NCBI GenBank assembly: GCA_009760855.2
Contig: WPIO01000007.1
Span: 4,552,001 to 4,616,000, forward strand
From: Cristatella mucedo
Lineage: Eukaryota; Bryozoa; Phylactolaemata; Cristatellidae
DNA: 64,000 nt
Direction of reading: 5' to 3'
Within the stretch, counting starts at the first letter, position 1. The number at the start of each line of letters is the position of its first letter. Below, piece by piece: positions 1 to 20,079 of this stretch. The notes under the pieces were generated by a model. That model made no database searches. It worked only from the letters and a program-made list of their open reading frames with translations, and was not told the DNA's origin. A program made the translations under genes and the position numbers.

Positions 1-368
1 CAGATTCTTGACATGTGCCACTCACAGTGTCTATAGCTGCAAGTAAAATTTACGCGTGCATCGGGTCGCTTCTACCAAGGGACGCAAGCGTCTTATTTAT
101 GGCGAGAGTTTGGCGAGAGTTTTAGCGCGTGAACTGAAGTCTTCATTGAGCCGCTCCGATCGCCACCCATTCTTCCGGCTATGCTTTGCATCGCCGTCGA
201 ATAGAAATCAGACACTGAAAGAAACTCGTCGCCCGGAAATAGCTCTTCAGCGGTGATTCCTTCTCTTTATTCGTATCGTTACATCGTGCAACATGGCTGA
301 GTCGTGCACAGCTAAGTCTTAGCGGTGCACTTACGCAGCAAGCGGAGTGCAGATTTAATCCGGGACCA

Positions 369-420
369 GTGAGCAGCGGTAGCAGAGTGGTGAGCAGCGG
401 TAGCAGAGTGGTGAGCAGCA
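369..420. repeat. 21-bp tandem repeat, about 2.5 copies
   Basis: Two identical 21-bp units (369-389 and 390-410, each beginning GTGAGCAGCGG) are followed by a partial third. The array lies in the intron downstream of the last visible LamG-gene exon (donor at 513). No coding role is apparent. Confidence 0.85.
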
Positions 421-513
421 GCTTGAAGCGTCGCAATGGCATCCGGCAGTCCCGCACTTTTGGCGGTACAGCGTCACTTGGTGCGCCTCGATTAGAAAGC
501 GACTCTCACTCAC

Positions 514-8153
<7,640 letters not shown>

Positions 8154-8476
8154 CTGGAACGCGCGACAGCAGCGAGACAGCGGTCAGGCGGGCGCTGGCA
8201 GGACCGCGAGAGCGAGGCCGTTCACTTACGTCAGCCGATTGCAGATCTGCGAACACGAACGAAGCTCTCGATTAGTAGCAACGAGCGGCGGCGAACGTGC
8301 AGCAATAGCGCCGGCAGCCCAAGCACAGAAAAGGAGAGGAAAAACGGAGCTGGGAGGACGGGTGGGCGGGCGGGCGGCCGGAGGAAGGAATGGCAATCAC
8401 ACGAACGCAAACGCCCAAGCACTCCAGTCTCGATGTTCAGCACGCTCACATATACGGCGCACATCGCACAGGCGCA

Positions 8477-8499
8477 CTCTCTCTCTCTCTCTCTCTCGC
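8477..8499. repeat. Short (CT)n tract
   Basis: About 23 bp of CT dinucleotides. Confidence 0.9.
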
Positions 8500-9101
8500 G
8501 CCTGTCTCGAGCGCGACGTCAATGAAGGTCCCACCGCGCGGACTGGCGCGAGATGCGCCAGCTCATAAATTATTAGTCGCGGCGATGGACGAGCGCACAA
8601 TGGTGCGCCGCCGCTTTTGTGGTCCTCGCAACGCGAACAACAGCGGCCGCTCGCTGCGCGCTCGCCTGCGCCGACTGGACGCGCGAGCGCAGGCGCGCTT
8701 GCGACGGAGGCGAGAGGCCGATCGATGGCAGCCAGAGCAGACGCGAGCTCCCTCCTCCTCCCTCCAAAGCAGCGCTGCGCGCGCGCTCTCAACGAGCGAG
8801 CGCCACCGCCAGCCCCCAAAGCTGAACTGTGCATGAGCATGAGGAGTTCCTGTCCTGAGCGCGAAACATGTTCGCTGTTCCCCAATCAGAGGCGGCAGAG
8901 GCGCCAGCGGCAAACTCGTAAAATTCAGCTGCCGCCAACGCAGCTGGCGCCGAACGAGCTGGGAAACTGAGCGCCCGCGTCTCTCGGTAGCCCCTCTTAA
9001 GTGTGCACACTGGCCGTAACTTCTTAAGCGATGCAACGCACGAACCTACCGTCGATCGAACTCGCAGCGTAACTAGCGAGCGGTAGGGCGAGACCGTGGA
9101 C

Positions 9102-9102
<1 letters not shown>

Positions 9103-9164
<62 letters not shown>

Positions 9165-9249
9165 GCTCTCTCTCTCTCGCTCGCTCGCACTCGCTATCTC
9201 TCTCGCTCTCACCATCTCTCTCCCGCTTTCTCTCTCTCTCTCTCTCCCG

Positions 9250-9300
<51 letters not shown>
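9103..9300. repeat. (CT)n microsatellite, about 200 bp
   Basis: Almost continuous CT with interruptions around 9160-9247 (ATCG, CTCGCT, CCCGC). The serine/leucine and arginine/glutamate frames across it are artefacts. Confidence 0.96.
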
Positions 9301-9301
<1 letters not shown>

Positions 9302-9715
9302 GCTCGATCTCCACAGCTTTGCAAAACTCGGTGTTGAGTCGCAATGCAGAGCACGATCGATGCGCTGGCGAGCGTCGGAGCGCGGCATCGGAAGAGGCGC
9401 AGCGTTAGGCCGCCCGCGTTTGAGCGCTTGCGAGGAATTCTCGCGAGCGACGACCTGACGGCCGAGCGAGGCCGCTCTAGAAGCCGCTCGCTTCTGCCAC
9501 GGACAGGGCCGACGCTGCTGAGAGCGGCGGACCGAGCCGGAAGCAAAGCTTTCGAGCGGACGAGCGGAACTTGCGGAACAGCCTGTCCTCGGCCACAGCA
9601 GCCCATCGCTACTTCGCTTCTTCGAGGCGCCTTCCCGTGGGCCTTCCCGTCGTGCAGCGTTGCTCTCGCTCCACGGAAGGCGGCTTCCGGCGCTTGAGTG
9701 CAGCGAGCTGTAGAG

Positions 9716-9792
9716 AGCCTGGATAGAGATTAGGTTCTCTTAGGGCGCTAAACAAACGAGACACACGTTATCATTACTACTATTATTTCTCC
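9716..9792 (+). mobile_element. Isolated LINE A/SINE1-type 3' tail
   Basis: GCCTGGATAGAGATTAGGTT, then CTCTTAGGGCGC and a decayed ATTACTACTATTATT run, matches the shared LINE A/SINE1 tail. No body of either element precedes it. Confidence 0.6.
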
Positions 9793-10054
9793 TGGGCCTG
9801 GTGCCGCGACGGTTGTAGTTGGCCGCGAAAACTCTCCGAGCTTGCTCGACAAGCTTGCAGATAACTCACCCTCACATAATTGTTTTTTAAACGACACTTC
9901 TTTATTTCTAAATTCATCTTACTGAAAGATAAGAAAGTTGCCTTCATTATTCGGCATGGTGGGTCGGTTCGATTCCACTCGCGAGGCAGGAAGAGGAACT
10001 GCGAGCGGAGGCAGGAAGTTGAGCACGGCACATTTACACTAGTACTACTGCGGG

Positions 10055-10400
10055 CGTGCTGTCGCCATCACGTGGTTCCAACCCCTGCTGATGTTCCGTC
10101 CTCCCCAACGGGCTCGCTCCTTGCCCGCACGTGACCTATCTTTGCCGCGCAAGAGACTTCTTGCCTGTGCGTCGACCTGTACGGACGCTAGGTCTCTCTC
10201 TCGCGCGCGTAGTTTATCACCGCGTGCTCCGGAGCAGCACACACGACGTCTTCGACTACCAGTATGTACGCCCGCGTATTTCATTTGCTTCGCTAGCGTA
10301 GGATACAGCCGTCGCATTTACTACCGCGCGTTTGTGGGGGCATCGTCATTCGTCGTTATTCTTCGTCACGACGCTGCCGCGCGCGAGCTCCTCCAAAGTG
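10055..10400 (+). repeat. Repeat R1, copy 1
   Basis: Two blocks of this segment recur further right in the same order. Around 10070-10185 (with CATCACGTGGT, GCACGTGACCTATC and CTTCTTGCCTGTG) matches 10965-11085. Around 10225-10390 (with GTGCTCCG, TACAGCC and TTCGTCACG) matches 14105-14285. It looks like an interspersed repeat of unknown class. Confidence 0.6.
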
Positions 10401-10704
10401 GTGAAGTCCTGACCGTTGACTCAACAACGTAGCCTTACTGGACCGAAAACAACTCGACGTGAATACGCAACTCGGCAACCGACCACCAACGACTGTACTC
10501 TAGCACGCAACTCGGCGACGAACAAACCACGACCAAATGCACGCTACGCTCATCGCGACTAAACGGACACTACGCTGCCGCAAAGGCACTGCGGGCCACA
10601 CTGCCCACGCTAAGGCGCTGCCGCCCGCGCTGCTGCCGACAAAGCGCAGCCGGCCTTTAGGCCCCAAACAACGCCTTAATATCGCCCGGCTGTAAACAAG
10701 CTTC

Positions 10705-10865
10705 AATACATAATTATATAAAATATAATTCATGTATATAGCGCCGAAAGAGAACTTAATCTCTATTCAGGCGCTTCAATTATGCCTCAGGGCTCGAGCC
10801 CACGACCTCAGTCAGACCTCAGCCGGGGCGAGCACCTTAACCGCTGGATCAACCCAGCTCGGCAA
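10705..10865 (-). mobile_element. SINE1 copy (tRNA-derived)
   Basis: Reading the minus strand, a tRNA-like head with an A-box-like segment (CCAGCGGTTAAGG type) and B box GTGGGCTCGAGCCC is followed by the tail GCGCCTGAATAGAGATTAAG, TTCTCT, GGCGCTATA, and ends in AT-rich sequence. The A-to-B spacing is the short form. Confidence 0.8.
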
Positions 10866-10964
10866 TAGCGCTTGACGTGCTCGTCCGCGCCTACTTCATA
10901 GTGTTCGTTCGTCGCACCACTTCGCGTAACGTCACTTGGGCCTTTGTGGGTGTCGTCACCATCA

Positions 10965-11089
10965 CGTGGTCCCCCCATCGACGTTCCGCCAGCCCGATGG
11001 GCGTGCTCCGTGCCGGCACGTGACCTATCCTCGCCGCTAAATTCACTTCTTGCCTGTGAGTCGGTCTGTACGCACGCTAAACACTCTTA
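10965..11089 (+). repeat. Repeat R1, copy 2, left part (split by LINE insertions)
   Basis: It matches 10070-10190, including CATCACGTGGT, GGCACGTGACCTATC and CTTGCCTGTG. It stops where LINE A sequence begins at about 11090; the rest of R1 resumes near 14095. Confidence 0.6.
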
Positions 11090-12046
11090 ATAATAATATA
11101 TAATAATAATAGTGGTGATAATAATAATGCATTTGATATTACACCCTAAGAGAACTCAACTCACTTTACCAGCACGAATAAGCACGTTAAGGACGAATCA
11201 CGTGGACCCACTACACTCATCACATGGACCCACATGCTGTGATAAATAGATGCGCTTATGGTTTCTTTTCAAATGTGGTCAAGTCGGGGAATGTCGTGAC
11301 GAAAGTCGGAAGTGAGTTCCACGTTTTGGGGGCAAACGATCTAAAGGCACGACCTCCAAAGGATTAGAAGTTCGTAGAGGTATAGGTAAACGGTTAGATA
11401 CGTAAAAGCCAGTGGTACTGTGCTAAGCCTGGTTTGGGAGTAGATCTGAAAGGTGGGCACGAGCCAAAGAATAAAGAAACCTAGCAGTGAGTAACAGAAC
11501 CTTGACGTTGATACGTTGCTTGACTGGGAGCCAGTGCAGGTCGGCGAGAAGTGGTTTGATGTGGCAACTGCGATGCTCACGACAGACAAGCCTGACTGCT
11601 GAGTTTTGCACACACTGTAAGCGCCTGATAAAACAGGCCGGTAGACCATTAAGCAGTGAGGTACAGAAGTCGAAACGGGATGTGGCAAATGCATGGACCA
11701 ATTAAGATGTGGTATCCCTGTCTAAACAAGGCAAAATTTCAGCAATATCATGTAGCTGAAAGTAGAAAGATTCGACTCTGGAGCTGACGTGACCGTCTAA
11801 TGAAAGGTCAATTTGAAATAGGATACCTAGACTTCGTGCAGATTCAACAGGAGAAATGATGGCACAGCCGATTTAGAACTTTAGGTTTTCCCATATCTGA
11901 ATGACACCTGGTTTGCCCATAACTTATAAGTTGGTTGTATCATCATTCAATTTAATAAAGTTTGCTGCCATTCATATGCAGATGTCATCAATACATAAAG
12001 CAAAGAAGTTGAGAGAATTCGACTCTGGAGGGCTGGGAGGGATATT
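11090..12046 (-). mobile_element. LINE A copy, decayed
   Basis: The minus strand contains the family tail with ATT repeats (11090-11165), [20 protein letters not shown] and [11 protein letters not shown]-type sequence (11423-11701), then the SPVES region and the 5'-ward RT part to about 12046. Stops and frameshifts break the frame. Confidence 0.85.
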
Positions 12047-14090
12047 AATAATAATCATACACTTGATAAAGCGAAATCAGAGAACTCAGTCTCTTTCAAG
12101 GCGCTTTACATTTGCTGCGAAAAAAACACGATCAAGTGGTGAGTGGTATCACGCTTGACAAACACCATGAACAACATGGTTAAGGATGACATAAACAGGG
12201 TCAGCATGCAAGCGTTGTTAGTGGCAGCATGCAACAGTGTCAGCACGCAGAAGCACATAAAGAACGAATCACAGGTACCCACGAAATGCTGTCATAAATA
12301 GGTGCGTTTTTAATTTCTTTTTAAATGTGGTCAAGTCAGATTATGTCGTGACGCAAGTTGGGAGTTAGTTCCAGGCTTTGGGAGCATACGAACTACATGC
12401 ATGGTCTCCAAAGGATTTGAGGTTTGTACGAGGTATTGGTAAACTGTTGAACGACATCTACTCTCCTGATGCCGACTATGGCACATCTTTTTCAGCGGTC
12501 CTGAACTGCTACTTCTATGCTGCTCACTACCTCAACTGCTCTCCTAACTCTGCTATGCTTCCCACTTTCTCTTTGTTGCGTGAGACGAAGTCTGTTGGCT
12601 ACCGAATGCGTACCGAAAGCCGCTGAGGCTGTGAGTGCGCTATACAAAACTCTCCTGCGTAACACCCACATGGTCTTTATGACTTTGTGGAGTTACTGAC
12701 TGAGATACATTACATTACATTACAAATTCCAAAAAGCGCGTGGTACGATGCTTGGCGTGGTGGGGGAGTAGATCTGACAGATAGGCTGGAGCCAAAGAAT
12801 GAAGTGACCTAAAAGTGAGCGACAAAACCTTGAAGTCGATCCGTAGCTTGACTGGTAGCCAGTGCAGGTCGGCGAGAAGTGGTGTGATATGGCAGCTGCG
12901 ACACTCACGACAGACAAGCCTAACTGCAGGGCTTTGCACTAGCTCTAAGCGCCTGGTTGAACATGCTGGTAGACCAGCAAACAATGAGTTACAGAAGTCA
13001 AGACGTGATGTCACAAATGCATAGACCAACTGAGACGTGGTATCCTGCCTTAATATGTCCGAGTTTTAGCGATGTTATGTAGCTGAAAGTAGGCAGACTT
13101 GACTGTTGAGCTGAGAGGGTCATCTAATGAAAGGTAGCTTTGGATTATGACACCTAGATGTCGTGCAGAGTCAACAGGAGATATGCTGGCAGAGCCGATT
13201 GTGAGTGTTAGCCTTTCCAATTTCTGAATCACACTGGGTTGGCCCATAACTAATAAGTTAGTTTCATCCTCATCTAGTTTAAAACATATTGCTGCCGTCC
13301 ATGTGCGTATGTCATCAATACATGCAGCAAATGAGTTGGGAGAATTCGAAGTGCTCGAAGGCTGTGAGGGACCAAAGCAAAAGTACAACTGAGTGTCATC
13401 TCAATAAAAGTGAAAACCTAGATTGTGCTTGGCAATCACATCAGCAGGAGGGAAAGTATAAGCCGTGAAAAGAACTGGACCAAGCAAGGAGCCCTGAGGT
13501 ACTCCATATTGCATAGGTACCTCAGATGACCTTGGCCCATTCCCATCAATACTCTGGAGTCTCCCACTGTGGTAAGATCTAGACCATTGCAGAACAGGGC
13601 CACTAATGCCCTGGCGAGAGGAGAGGCGCTAGTGAAGGACTTGGCGATCAATACCATCAAAAGCTGCCAACAGATCGAGCAAAACAAGCTGAGATACTCT
13701 ACCCATGGCTGCATTCCTAAATAGGTCGGTGTACAGCCGAACCAATGCTGACTCTGTGGAGTGATTAGCTCTAAAATCAGATTGGAAGTTACTAACGAGG
13801 TTGGAAGCTTCAATATATGTGTTACGCTGGTCTGCTACGACTCGTTCCAGTGTGTCTTTGATAGGAGCGGTAGAAGGGAGACTAGGCGGAAGTTGTTCAA
13901 TTTCTCGTGGTCTATTGTTGCTTTTTCGACTATTGGCCTAACTACAGCCTCATTAAAAGGTACTGAGACATAGCTTGAAGCTAATGACATATTTTCGATG
14001 CTAGTTGTGCATGACAGCAGCAGATCTATGCATGCTAAAAGCAGAACAGTGGGAAAAGGGTCCAGAGGACAAGTTGTCTTCAGCATCCTC
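12047..14090 (-). mobile_element. LINE A copy split by LINE B
   Basis: A tail with AATAAT repeats starts at 12048. The 3' untranslated part runs to 12446, a LINE B fragment intervenes (12447-12722), and LINE A resumes at 12723. Coding remnants in order on the minus strand are [20 protein letters not shown] (12715-13029), SISPVDSARHLGVI (13050-13388), and the RT core region to about 13900 with multiple frame breaks. The left boundary abuts another LINE A copy tail-to-head. The right end is approximate. Confidence 0.8.
12447..12722 (+). mobile_element. LINE B 3' fragment inserted in LINE A
   Basis: The sequence starts ACGACATCTACTCTCC and ends GTGGAGTTACTGACTGAGAT followed by an (ACATT)n-like run. 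The same 3' end occurs at 18300, 42949, 56445 and 63350. It interrupts LINE A on the opposite strand, so it is the younger insertion. Confidence 0.85.
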
Positions 14091-14094
14091 CTGT

Positions 14095-14350
14095 CTTGTC
14101 GCCACGTGCTCCGTAGCAACACACAAGATGGCTTCGACCATTAGCATGTACGGCCGAGCAGTTTATCTGCTTCTTCAGCGTACAATACAGCCATCGTCAT
14201 TTCTACCGTGAGTGTTTGGGGGCGTTGCCACTTGTCGTGTTTATTCGTCACGTAGCTGCCTCGCGAGATTCCCTACACCATAATGCCCGCGATCATAGAT
14301 GGCGATTTTGACAGCTGAACCTGGATTACGAACAATGAGCTGGCTGCTGA
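14095..14350 (+). repeat. Repeat R1, copy 2, right part
   Basis: It matches 10205-10400 of R1 copy 1: TGCTCCG(T/G)AGCA, a shared GTACG(G/C)CCG, TACAGCC(A/G)TCG and TTCGTCACG. Together with 10965-11089 it reconstitutes a copy separated by about 3 kb of LINE sequence. Confidence 0.55.
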
Positions 14351-16550
14351 ATCAAAACCGAGCGCTTATGAATTGATAAACCAAGGCTTATGAACAGCGT
14401 GATTTATAATTGTGTACGAAAGAGATTACTGTCGGACTTATGGCCTGCATGCACGGGTGCACGGACTTGACCACAGCCGCTCTCTTGAAGCAATGACCTG
14501 CCAGTCGATGAGTCATAGCGCTGAGCGTGAGCTGCTGCAAGCCTGCCTGCGAGTCGGCTGGAAGTCACTTGTCGTATTAGCTATAAGATACAGGCTATTT
14601 GTCGTGTTGTGTTTTTTCTACTGTGGCGTTGTTGTAAGCTCTGCGTGGTGCAGTATATTGAGCGCTCTTGTTGTCCTCAGCGTAATGCGAGCTTCAGACC
14701 TCTGCTCAGTGCACTCGTTGTGCCGCGATCCGAACTTTTGCGGGTCGTGCGGTCATAGCAGTACCGTGGAAGCCGGTGCTTCATGTTTGATTCTTAAAAG
14801 TTACTCGAAGCCTTTAAGAGTGGTTTGGAAAAGAGAAGTTGATCGATTTGGTACATTTTCTTATTGAACCGGCGGCGTGCAGCGTCTACCAGAATGCGAC
14901 CGATATTCATCCTCCGTGGTTCCTGATTTATAATGGCTAGGAACCTGTTGTTCGATGAACTACGACTAGGTAGGATACGAGCCAACTCGTAAAAAAGGCA
15001 TGTAGTAGGTGCCTTAGCAGTTGAGCTCACCAATGGTCTTGGCCACTGAGCGGTGCAAGAGTCTGTGAAAGTCATGGCCAGTGTTAGACGGCTGTAACTC
15101 TCCGTCACTATTAAATTTACCTTTCTACGCTATATGCGTGGACTTGTTATGATGCGAGCGCGCACTTCGCTGCTGCCGAGTTCCGCTACTGTTGGTGAAC
15201 CTGCATGGATTGTTGCTGCACTAGCGAACCGATTTAAAGGTGTAGGGCTGTACCGGTACTCGTTTCGCTACGAGACCTTCGCACCGCTACGAGCGCTGTG
15301 CTTTCTGCCCTGTTCGTAGTGCTCCATTCGTACGTAGATGCCACTTTTCATTGTTTGCAGCAGTGTGCCGGTGCAATCACAGCTCTCGGGAGCCAACAGT
15401 TGCCGTCAGTGATTTTCGCTAATAAGCGCGTAGATTCTTAGCTGTCAAGCTGTTTGAGCAGTGGCGAAATCGATATTGTGCCCATTTCGAGATGCTCGAA
15501 TGCCTCGGTCCAGCAGTGTAGGCAGCTTTTCAGCTGTCTCTGTTCGGTGGCGTAGTGTCAGTAGCGCTCGTCACGTGAGGTGCTCCTACTATTGATTCGA
15601 TGGCAGCCACGAACTTTGTTCGCCCTGAGCAGTGGATTTTACTCAACAGCTAGCCTATTTCGGTGACAGTTATCACTCTCCAGAAAAGCCGCAACACTTA
15701 GGCTGATAGCACCACCTTTTAGGTAGCCAGCTAAACCGGGAAGTCTCTTATATTATCGACACTAATAACGAATTAGATGGGTGCGCTGGAAGAGAGTACA
15801 TATTAGTCGAGTTATGAGCTTGCAAGGTGTATACCCAGGTGGATGATACCGGTTTAGCAAAAACAGGAGCACAATAAAAGAATTTCAATAATTGCTAAAA
15901 GAGGAGCAATACATTCGTGAGTTGTGTTGAGAATTGAATTAAGGCACGTTGGACCAAGCCCTACATGGCAAGCAAAGGATACAAAAGTGGTTTCCTTGAA
16001 GATATCGTAGGAATTATTTTGACGCGTCAAATCGCCCAGTAGTTGCTGCTGTCCGTCCTCGCGATGTCGACCATTTGTGTCTGACATATCCACACAAATA
16101 CACCTCGAGGCTGCTAATCACTGCATGAACCACATAATCATCGTCTGATCATGCTTCTCTTGCAGAAAATGTAAAGTGCGTAGAAATAGAACAAGTTCTC
16201 TAAGGAGGCTAAGCAAATGTATTTTTATTATTATCAATGTTGCTGTTGCTGCTTGAAGTCAGCCGCTGATAGCAGGTAATTAATTTTCGACGGTAGCTCC
16301 CAGCCTCTCCCTAGCTTTTGTCCCAACCAGTAATTTAGGAAAGAATTAGTAAAGAAAAGAATCTTTCAACGAGAATGTCTACAGCCTTAATAAGTACGTG
16401 CATGACGTACCTAGATGCAGTAGTCATACAGTCGTCAGCAGGAGGAAAGACATCGTTGCCCAAGAATTGTGGAAGTGGGTTCCACAGTCTAGGACCTCCT
16501 CAAGAATGCAGTCTTAGGTTAAGTCTCTCTGCTTGCTTGTTCTATTCATC
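14350..16550. other. Intergenic DNA without recognised features
   Basis: I see no conserved coding frame, RNA gene or known repeat here. The longest frame (14412-14867, plus) is hydrophobic in its middle but has no recognisable domain. It is probably spurious. Confidence 0.4.
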
Positions 16551-16554
16551 TTTC

Positions 16555-17885
16555 AGCAGCGTTTGATACTATTAATCATCAAGTCTTTCTCTGCTGATTC
16601 TCATGTTACCCGGGCGTCGCCGGCACTGCACTAGTCTAGGTCATACTTCAGTAGGAGATTCCAGAGTAGTGATGAAACGGGAAAAGATCACCCAACGAAC
16701 CACTTAAGTACGGGGTACCTCAGGGCTCTATGCTTGGTTCGCTTCTTTTCACAATTTATAATTACCCTCTTGCAGATGTGATCATTGCCGAGCACAATCT
16801 AGGCTTTCCACTTCTGTGCCGACGACACAGCTACACACATGCATTGATCCCTCCCGGACCTCCAGCACGTCGAATTCCCTCAACTTTCTTGCTCCATGTA
16901 TTGCTGACATCTCCACATGGATGGCAGCAAACTTTCTCAAATTGAATGATGATTAAACCAACTTATTACTAAAAGGATAACCAAGTGTGACCCCATTTTT
17001 GAAACTTGACACTCGGAATCGGCTCGGCCAGCATCCCTCCTGTTGTATCTGCTCAAAATCTAGTTCTTCTATTCCCAAGTGATCTATCACTAGACGATCA
17101 CATTAGCTCCACGGTCAAGATTGTCTACTCTCACTTGCGTACATCGAAGAAATTCGGACCTGCTTACGGGTATACTACATTCAAATTGGCCAATCCATTT
17201 GTAAAATCCTGTCTCGACTTCTGTAATAACGAAATAATAATATGTAATAACGAACTGTAATAACCTCATTACTTGCTGGTCTACCCGCCCGTGTAATCTG
17301 GTGCTAACAGTTAGTGCCCAACTCTGCAGCTATGCTTGTGTCGCGAGCCTGGAAGTTGCCACATCACACCACTTCTAGCCGACCTGAACTGGCACCCAAT
17401 AAAGTAGGGAATCGACTACCATATTCTGTCAATCAATATTAAGTACCTTATTTCCCTGGTTTCAGCCTACCTACAAGAACAACTCTTAAACCAGCCTAGT
17501 CGTCGTACTACCTACGGCTGTTGTGACTCAAATCGCTTGACTGTGATTCAAACCCTTTAGAGACCGTGCTTTCAGTTCGTATGCTTACAAAGCTAAGAAC
17601 TCACTCCCAACTGATGTCACGACACCTCCAGAATTTGCATTAAAAAAAGCTAAATTTAGTGAGTCTTTGTCATTTGTGTGCATATGCGTGCTGACACTGT
17701 GTGTTACTACTAACCATATTTACATGATGACAGCGTGCATTTTACCTTTAACCATGTTTTTTTTTTACAAAGTGCATATTGCCACTAACCATTTGATCCT
17801 ACTTCTTTTACGGCATATGTAAACTGCCTAGAAAGATATAAGTTCTCTGAGGGCACGATACAAATTTATTATTATTATTATCAGG
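16555..17885 (+). mobile_element. LINE A copy, plus strand, decayed
   Basis: It begins near TTTGATACTATTAATCATCA (AFDTINHQ-like) and passes TACCTCAGGGCTCTATGCTT (VPQGSMLG-like). The RT active site is altered to FCADDT at about 16806-16830, where other copies have FYADDT. It continues through IGSASIPPV and DLSLDDHISSTVK and ends in AATTTATTATTATTATTATT. Many stops show it is dead. Confidence 0.85.
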
Positions 17886-18299
17886 ACCTGCCAAGCAACA
17901 GCTTTCGTTCGGTCTTAAAGCAAAGAAATGGAACAGCTCATTTTTCTCTGAAGAGGACCCGAGGGCACAACGAGGCTGAAGCTAGTGCAGCAGTTCAGCT
18001 AGATGTTAACTACCCGATCCGTGGCGGGTCTTGTGGGTCAAAATAAGAACTAGCTCTGTATCAGCTGATGAACCTAGAGCCATCCAGCTCGTTGAGCAAA
18101 GGAGACACGTGGCTAATACTCAGGGATTGCATCTGAGTTATCTGGTCACGCTGAGCGAACGAAACGAGAAGAATCTTAAGGCAATCGGCGTGCAGCATCT
18201 TTCATCTTCCTTTACCCGTCCGATCTGTCTAACACCGGCATTCGGCTTTTATGCATCAAACCTATCTTCTGACGCAGTTTGGCTTGAACGTAATGTAAA

Positions 18300-18545
18300 G
18301 TAACTCCGTCTGTAACTCCACAAAGTCATGAAGACCATGTGATTGTTACACAGGAGAGTTTTGTATAGCCCACTCACAGCCTAAGCGGCTTTCGTTACGC
18401 ATTCGGTACCCAACAGACTTCATCTCACAAAACAAAGAGAAAGTGGGAAGCATAGCAGAGTCAGGAGAGCAGTTGAGGTAGTGAGTAGCATGGAAGTAGC
18501 AGCTCAGAACCGCTGAAAAGGACGAGCCATAATCGGCAGTAGTAG
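18300..18545 (-). mobile_element. LINE B 3' fragment
   Basis: The minus strand matches LINE B: GCCGATTATGGCTC, CAGCGGTTCTGAGCTGCTAC, GTTGGGTACCGAATGCG, and the end GTGGAGTTACAGACGGAG. No microsatellite tail is left. Confidence 0.8.
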
Positions 18546-19199
18546 AGTAACGTCCTTCATCATGCCCATCTCCTGGGCCAATAAGGCCGAGTTATTCCAT
18601 TGTCGGCGCCGTTTTATATAATGACGTAGTTACGGCTGAGATGAAATGCTTTGGGGTCGTGGGTTCAACTCCAGGGATCTTCTAGACATATCTTTCTTCC
18701 TCTCTCAGGCTAAGACATCCCTCAAAGGAGAGTCATAGAGCTACATATATAAATACAACTGATAGCTCAGCCGCGTGCACATTATTTTTAATTTGCCAGC
18801 GTCTCTGTAAAGGCAAATAAAGGATAGCTCAGCTGGCCATAGTCGCCCTTGTGCTATCTGTATGAAAATTTTCGTGAGGGGCACCTCAAATGTAGGGGCC
18901 ACCCAACCACATGTCAGCTCCCAACTTAAAAGCGATTAGATGAGCCCGATATGGTGGACTGCACAGTAAGGCAGGGGGGCATTTGGCTCGCCAGGATCAA
19001 CTCTGTTTGCCTACCGAATATCAACTCAGATGGTTGAGCCATTACATAAGCTTAGCAAAAACTGGCATACGTAGGCACATCGCTTGCGACGAGAGTTCAT
19101 ATCAGCCTGCTCTAGGCAGCTCAAGAACCACAGCTTATGCGGCTGAAACTCTACTCCAGGCTTGTGCAAATCAATGCTCAGTTTAAAATCTTAAAAGCC

Positions 19200-19295
19200 A
19201 AACGATCTATAACAGAGATAATAACAATAAAAACTTGTATAGCATCCCAAAAAGCTAAATCTCACTAGGCTCTTTGGATATGCTGAGGTGTCGCT
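19200..19295 (-). mobile_element. LINE A-type tail fragment
   Basis: AATAACAATAA, then TGTATAGCATCCC, AAATCTC and AGGCTCTTT resemble a degraded LINE A tail on the minus strand. A second such tail lies at 19525-19620. Confidence 0.45.
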
Positions 19296-19524
19296 TGACT
19301 TATAAAGTAACTAGTGGTTAAGCATGTACCACAGATTCATTTTGTAGCACAGCTACCTAGTGCTCACAATGAACTATACCCACTGAGCCTTTCGGCTATG
19401 CTTTCATGGCCTGCCCAAGTCCACTGCACTGGCATGAATGATGCAGGATCACACTGGGGTTCGAGCAAATGCAAGACACTATCAAATGGGGATGCTTCCT
19501 TTCCTGAATGTGGAAGGTGCCTAT

Positions 19525-19620
19525 AAATGAGATTATAATACATCTGTATAGCATCCTCAGAAAACTTAATCTCTTTCTAGGCCCTTTACATATGCTGCAA
19601 AGGAAGCATGATCGAATGCA
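19525..19620 (-). mobile_element. LINE A-type tail fragment
   Basis: GTATAGCATCCTCAGAAAAC, then TTAATCTCTTTCTAGGCCC and TGCTGCAAAGGAAGCATGAT match the LINE A 3' end on the minus strand. The adjoining 19640-19720 contains a short direct duplication of ACACTGAGCCCAAGCTCAAT. Confidence 0.65.
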
Positions 19621-20079
19621 ACTGCACAGAGCCACACAGACTAAGTGGGCTTTGAACTGTTTTCTAGGGCACACTGAGCCCAAGCTCAATTGCACACTGA
19701 GCCCAAGCTCAATTGCACACAACAAGAAACAATAAGAAGCATAACTTAAGTCATGACAGCAGCCGGGGAAGTGAGTAGCTGGAAGTGGCACCACCGGATG
19801 GCTGGGAAGGACGTGCTATAGCAGGGATTCGGCAAGACAAAGCCACAAGATCACAGTGCTCCAAAGGAACTGCAAAGATATGTCAATCCATGCTAAGCAT
19901 GCTAAGTTGTGAGACATTCAGAAATTAATGCCGGGTTAGTGGTGGCAGCAAGCTCTAGTTGTTCAAAGCCCCTACGAAATGGGCTACGACCACGAAATAG
20001 AGCCAGCCAGCAGGCCAATGAGCTTGAATAGGTCACCTTTAGTCACAACATTTTTAGCAAGTTCACTTTTCCATAGTAC

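Noticed and set aside
369-420. CRISPR-like direct repeats
   Set aside because: The units are contiguous with no spacers, in an animal intron. No CRISPR array is present anywhere in the window.
8230-8246. 17-nt microexon between TTCGCAG and GTAAGT upstream of the first LamG exon
   Set aside because: The splice signals are good, but in the phase required by the next exon it contains TGA, so it cannot join exon 8153-7927.
14412-14867. 151-codon plus-strand frame with hydrophobic centre
   Set aside because: No recognisable family, no splice context, and irregular composition; it could be a chance frame.
18575-18775. Another tRNA-like SINE (GGTCGTGGGTTCAACTCC at about 18655)
   Set aside because: There is a B-box-like stretch, but neither the SINE1 nor the SINE2 tail follows and no A box is clear.
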